Part shown: positions 8,265 through 11,300 of the stretch, one piece after another
How positions within the stretch are numbered: the stretch's first letter is position 1
Layout: each line of letters begins with the position of its first letter
Assembly: GCA_022865865.1 (NCBI GenBank)
Contig: JALHTN010000287.1
Coordinates: 1-11,300 of the forward strand
DNA from: Anaerolineales bacterium
GTDB lineage: Bacteria; Chloroflexota; Anaerolineae; Anaerolineales; UBA4823
Length of the DNA: 11,300 nucleotides
Direction of reading: 5' to 3'
Notes under the pieces: generated by a model
The model's input: only the letters and a program-made list of their open reading frames with translations
What the model was told of the DNA's origin: nothing
Databases searched by the model: none
Position numbers and translations under genes: made by a program

Positions 8265-9993
8265 GCGCGGGATTTGTTAATTCAGAAGCGGTTTGCAACA
8301 TATCGCGAGCCGAAAGCATAGTCCCTTCGGTAGTTTCCCCCAACATTTGAGCTAATTCTGGTAAGCGCGCATCTTCTCTTAGATCTGCAACCTGTGTCAC
8401 TGTTCGTCCATTTTGGATGTTTTTAGTCACTTGGAGGTGCTGTTCTCCAAAAGCCGCCAATTGAGGCAGGTGGGTTACACATAATACTTGATGATGCCGT
8501 GCAAGATGCCATAGTTTATTGCCGACAATCGTACCTACACGCCCTCCAATACCCTGATCGATCTCATCGAATATAAGCGTTGGGATTCCATCTGCCCTCG
8601 CAAGTACATTTTTTAGTGCCAACATCAAACGAGATGTTTCGCCACCGGAGGCAATTTTCACCAAAGGTTTTAACCCTTCACCAGGATTGGGTGCTATCAG
8701 GAACTCAATTTGTTCAAATCCATTTGCATCGAAAGCCACCATTCTCCCATCTTTCAGTAATACTCCGTCAGGGAGCAATCTCACTTTGAAACCGACTTTA
8801 AATTGGGCTCCAGCCATATTTAACTCATCTAATTCAGCTTCGATTGCTTTTTCCATATCCTCAGCTGATTGATGCCTAAGATCTGAAAGTGCTTCACCAC
8901 TTTCGGCGAGTTTTGTCAGCATGCTGCTTTCAAGGATTTCCAATTCAGCAATGCGTTCACCGGCGTGAGTTATGGTATCTTTTTCTTTCCTCGCTTTTTG
9001 AAGGTATTCGAGAATCTCCGGTATTGTGCCACCGTACTTTCGTTTCAAATTAGAAATCAAATCCAAGCGCTCCTCAACCTGGTTTAATCGTTTTGGGTTA
9101 AATTCGATTTCTTCAAAATAAATTCGAAGTTCTCGTGATAAATCTGTTAACATCGAAAATGAGTTTTCAAAGTTTTCTACAATACTGATTTGAGACTTAT
9201 CAAGTCGGGATATCTCTTTCAAATCATCGATGACGTCTCCAAGTATATCAATTACCGAGGGAGACTCCGGAGTGCCATCCTCGAGTTTTATCAATGCTCG
9301 TTGGGCAGATGAGGTGAGGTTTTCGGCGTTTGCCAGGCGATTTCGTTCAGCTACTTGGTCCTCATCCTCACCGATTTGTAAGTTTGCAGCATCAATTTCA
9401 TTGATTTGATAATTTAATATGTCCAGTTGCCGGGCTACTTCGCTTTCTGCAAAACGTAGATTTGCTAATTCGCGTTTTATTGTCACCAGCTCGTGATAAT
9501 CAATGGAGTATCTTTCTAAGATAACGTGGTCTCCTGAATAACGATCGAGGAGATTTAGATGCTCTTTAATTCTAAGCAGGGATAAGTGTTCTGATTGTCC
9601 ATGCAAATCTACAAGTTGCTCACCGATTTCCTTTAATAAACTTGCATTGACATTGCGACCATTCAATCGGGCAACGCTACGTCCACCAATTCGAACCTCC
9701 CTGCCGATTGTGATGAATTCAGGGTCTTCGAATAAATCCTCACGTTCGAGGATCTTTTGAATTGGTACTCTGTTCGTATCGGGTATGCGGAAAGTGGCAT
9801 CAACCATTGCTCTTTCCGCTCCACTGCGAATCATGGAGATATCTGCACGCCCCCCGAGCAAGAGCTCAACAGCATCAATGATGATTGATTTCCCAGCCCC
9901 GGTTTCCCCGGTAAATGTAATCAGACCTGGATGGAAAATCAGTTCAAGTTGATCAATGATGGCGAAATTTTCGATACGTAGTTCAGTAAGCAT
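8245..9993 (-). CDS. recN: DNA repair protein RecN (SMC-like ATPase)
   Basis: 582 residues, near the usual family length (about 550-580). RecN is an SMC-like protein acting early at DNA double-strand breaks. Visible motifs in order are Walker A GETGAGKS (29-36), the RecN-typical LVDLHGQSEHLSLL with its Q-loop (127-140), a central coiled-coil region (about 150-400, with LNYQINEIDAANL in it), the ABC signature ASGGETSRLMLAL (448-460), Walker B LIFDEIDQGIGG (473-484) and THLPQLAAFG (507-516) in the H-loop region. All catalytic motifs look intact. The ATG at 9993 is chosen over an in-frame ATG 93 nt upstream because MLTELRIENFAI is the canonical RecN start and the longer form would overlap the preceding gene. 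It begins 23 bp after that gene and its end overlaps the regulator gene by 20 bp. There is no strong Shine-Dalgarno. No LexA box can be judged because the operon promoter lies outside the window. Confidence 0.97.
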   Translation of the reverse strand: MLTELRIENFAIIDQLELIFHPGLITFTGETGAGKSIIIDAVELLLGGRADISMIRSGAERAMVDATFRIPDTNRVPIQKILEREDLFEDPEFITIGREVRIGGRSVARLNGRNVNASLLKEIGEQLVDLHGQSEHLSLLRIKEHLNLLDRYSGDHVILERYSIDYHELVTIKRELANLRFAESEVARQLDILNYQINEIDAANLQIGEDEDQVAERNRLANAENLTSSAQRALIKLEDGTPESPSVIDILGDVIDDLKEISRLDKSQISIVENFENSFSMLTDLSRELRIYFEEIEFNPKRLNQVEERLDLISNLKRKYGGTIPEILEYLQKARKEKDTITHAGERIAELEILESSMLTKLAESGEALSDLRHQSAEDMEKAIEAELDELNMAGAQFKVGFKVRLLPDGVLLKDGRMVAFDANGFEQIEFLIAPNPGEGLKPLVKIASGGETSRLMLALKNVLARADGIPTLIFDEIDQGIGGRVGTIVGNKLWHLARHHQVLCVTHLPQLAAFGEQHLQVTKNIQNGRTVTQVADLREDARLPELAQMLGETTEGTMLSARDMLQTASELTNPAHDRFTD

Positions 9994-10016
9994 AAACCCA
10001 AATGTATAAAAAAGAA

Positions 10017-10535
10017 TTAAAGACGGATACCTGCTAATCGATAATATACAGTGGATGTTACTAAGACTGTATATACAATCGGCCATATGAAATAGAAAAT
10101 ACTCCCAAAACCACCCGAGAGGCCGGTAAATGCTAACACCGAGAGAACAGGCAGTAATCCGCCGATTGCAGTGGCGACAGCAGTGGCCTGAAACAGGCGT
10201 TTAGAACGTCGACGCCGGATAGCAAAGCGGATGGCTTCCGCAATAATCATGCCAGCAATAGGAGCGACAAATATGGTGAAGAATCCAATCCTGGAGGCTA
10301 TTAAGCTTCCGATATAGGTCAAGATAAAAGCGATTCCGATAGCGAGCAGATAATCAATCCATATTGCGGTATCAAAAGTTTTTTGCTGTGAACGCACACA
10401 TTCTTTGCACCGGTAACCGGTTTCAGTCAGTACAGCACATTTTGCGCAAATGGTTTTTTCGCAGCGATTGCAGCGTAAAGTAGATTCAACCGAAGGGTGG
10501 TTTTCACAGTAAGTAACAATAATTTCTGTGGTCAT
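10017..10535 (-). CDS. B-box-like zinc finger membrane protein
   Basis: 172 residues of unknown function. The N-terminal 50 residues carry eight probable zinc ligands in four pairs: Cys10/His13, Cys22/Cys25, Cys30/Cys33 and Cys43/Cys46, spaced as in a B-box or cross-brace type finger that binds two zinc ions. The rest is hydrophobic with four likely membrane segments at about 58-80, 84-106, 117-137 and 144-164. A very basic loop RRRRSKR (107-113) separates segments 2 and 3, which by the positive-inside rule places that loop, and so both termini, in the cytoplasm. The gene overlaps the nadK stop by 4 bp (ATGA) and has an AGGA ribosome binding site. Similar finger-plus-membrane proteins occur as uncharacterised proteins in Chloroflexota; the finger probably serves protein contact rather than DNA binding. 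The structural description is firm but no function can be assigned. Confidence 0.82.
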   Translation of the reverse strand: MTTEIIVTYCENHPSVESTLRCNRCEKTICAKCAVLTETGYRCKECVRSQQKTFDTAIWIDYLLAIGIAFILTYIGSLIASRIGFFTIFVAPIAGMIIAEAIRFAIRRRRSKRLFQATAVATAIGGLLPVLSVLAFTGLSGGFGSIFYFIWPIVYTVLVTSTVYYRLAGIRL

Positions 10536-11300
10536 CTAGTATTTCCTGTGGATGGGTTTTGATTCATATGTGGTGTAAGGTTGCGGTAGAAATATCCAGG
10601 ATCTTGAAACCGTATGAACTGAAGCTTATGACTGCTTGCACGAACATTGACACAATCCCGATCTGCTAAATCGATCGGTAGCTGACCATCTATACTAAGT
10701 ACCGCTTGGTGATTGGTGTGAACTTCGATCGCAACTGAAGAACCTTCCGCGAGCACAATCCCTCGGTCAATGGAAAGATGAGGCGCGATGGGTACCAGCA
10801 AAATGTTGCGCAGCTCAGGAGGTAGAATTGGTCCTCCAGCTGCTAAGGCATAAGCAGTGGAACCCGTAGGTGTGGAAGCGATCATACCATCAGCAACATA
10901 AGTTGCCAGGAAACGATGATCGACACTGACCTCCATTTGCACGGGTCGTACTATTTTTCCACGACTAACCACAGCTTCATTAACCACATCCCATTCACCA
11001 AGAACCTTGCTATTCCGGACTTGTTCAGCCATCAACATCATCCGGTTTTCCAACCAAAAATCGCCCTGCAGCAAACGTCCTAAAGCTTCTTTCCAACCAT
11101 CTTGCCTGATTTCCATTAAGAAGCCAAAGCGCCCCATGTTAATCCCTAAAATTGGGACACCTTGCGGACCACAGATTTGACCCGCGCGGAGCATGGTGCC
11201 ATCGCCTCCGAGCGCGATCAATAAATCATAATTGCCATTTGTGATTTGCTTCCGTAATTTCTCATCGAAGAGCAAACCAGAGGTCACATGAAGATCTTTC
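10532..11300 (-). CDS. nadK: NAD kinase (ATP/polyphosphate-NAD kinase), N-terminus cut by the window edge
   Basis: This cytoplasmic enzyme phosphorylates NAD to NADP and so sets the NADPH pool. At least 255 residues are visible. Diagnostic motifs are all present: ALGGDGTML, where GGDGT is the phosphate-binding and catalytic motif (nt 11209-11195), GINMGRFGFL, the VVNEAVV segment, DGMIASTPTGSTAYALAAGGPI, the longest conserved block of the family, and SIDGQ near the C-terminus. The frame stays open from an in-frame GTG at 11287 to the window edge (K-D-L-H), and family members usually have 50-70 residues before GGDGT against about 30 here. The true start is therefore most likely outside. The C-terminal tail after YFYRNLTPHM is short and polar. 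It heads the visible operon and its TGA overlaps the ATG of the zinc-finger gene. nadK next to recN is a recurrent bacterial arrangement, found for example in Escherichia coli. Confidence 0.96.
   Translation of the reverse strand, partial: KDLHVTSGLLFDEKLRKQITNGNYDLLIALGGDGTMLRAGQICGPQGVPILGINMGRFGFLMEIRQDGWKEALGRLLQGDFWLENRMMLMAEQVRNSKVLGEWDVVNEAVVSRGKIVRPVQMEVSVDHRFLATYVADGMIASTPTGSTAYALAAGGPILPPELRNILLVPIAPHLSIDRGIVLAEGSSVAIEVHTNHQAVLSIDGQLPIDLADRDCVNVRASSHKLQFIRFQDPGYFYRNLTPHMNQNPSTGNTR
10544..10547 (-). promoter_or_regulatory. Ribosome binding site of the zinc-finger membrane protein gene
   Basis: On the minus strand AGGAAATACTAG directly precedes the ATG at 10535. AGGA lies eight bases upstream of the start and within the last codons of nadK. 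It supports this ATG and suggests reinitiation or coupled translation across the 4-bp overlap. It is the clearest Shine-Dalgarno among the minus-strand starts in this window. Confidence 0.6.

Noticed and set aside
9994..10086. 31-codon upstream extension of RecN
   Set aside because: The extension does not resemble RecN, overlaps the zinc-finger gene and precedes the canonical MLTELRIENF start at 9993.
11285..11287. GTG as the start of NAD kinase
   Set aside because: It would leave only about 26 residues before GGDGT, too few for the family's N-terminal part, and the frame stays open to the window edge.

Overview
The window (about 11.3 kb, moderate G+C) holds two complete-or-nearly-complete envelope proteins and a four-gene minus-strand operon. 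Protein character suggests an Anaerolineae-like member of the Chloroflexota: a PBP1C-type protein carrying a YxLxxGxGxxPxxW beta-sandwich tail, a BTAD/AAA/TPR regulator, and a small zinc-finger membrane protein. This assignment rests on protein style alone, with no marker gene in view, so it is an inference.

Layout. Positions 1-1548 (+) encode the C-terminal bulk of an HtrA-like secreted serine protease, cut by the left edge. It converges on a 974-residue class A penicillin-binding-protein homologue (1608-4532, -), with a shared bidirectional terminator hairpin between them (1572-1609). A 207-bp gap (4533-4739) contains a compound inverted repeat that probably terminates the operon to its right, and a possible leaderless promoter for the PBP homologue. 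From 4740 to the right edge four minus-strand genes are packed head to tail. In transcription order they are NAD kinase (cut by the right edge), a B-box-like zinc finger protein with four membrane segments (4-bp overlap with nadK), recN (23-bp gap), and a 1174-residue BTAD-AAA-TPR transcriptional regulator (20-bp overlap with recN).

The most striking observation is that the PBP homologue keeps the complete fold of a bifunctional peptidoglycan synthase in an intact reading frame, yet has lost the defining catalytic residues of both domains. The glycosyltransferase ED motif reads TD. The transpeptidase SxxK, SxN and KTG motifs read SILS, DYL and KIG. It therefore looks like a pseudoenzyme kept for a structural, sensory or regulatory role at the cell wall. 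The second point of interest is that the nadK-recN pair, which is neighbouring in many bacteria, here includes a zinc-finger membrane protein and a large STAND-like regulator that is probably translationally coupled to recN. No CRISPR array, tRNA, rRNA, insertion sequence or prophage feature was seen.
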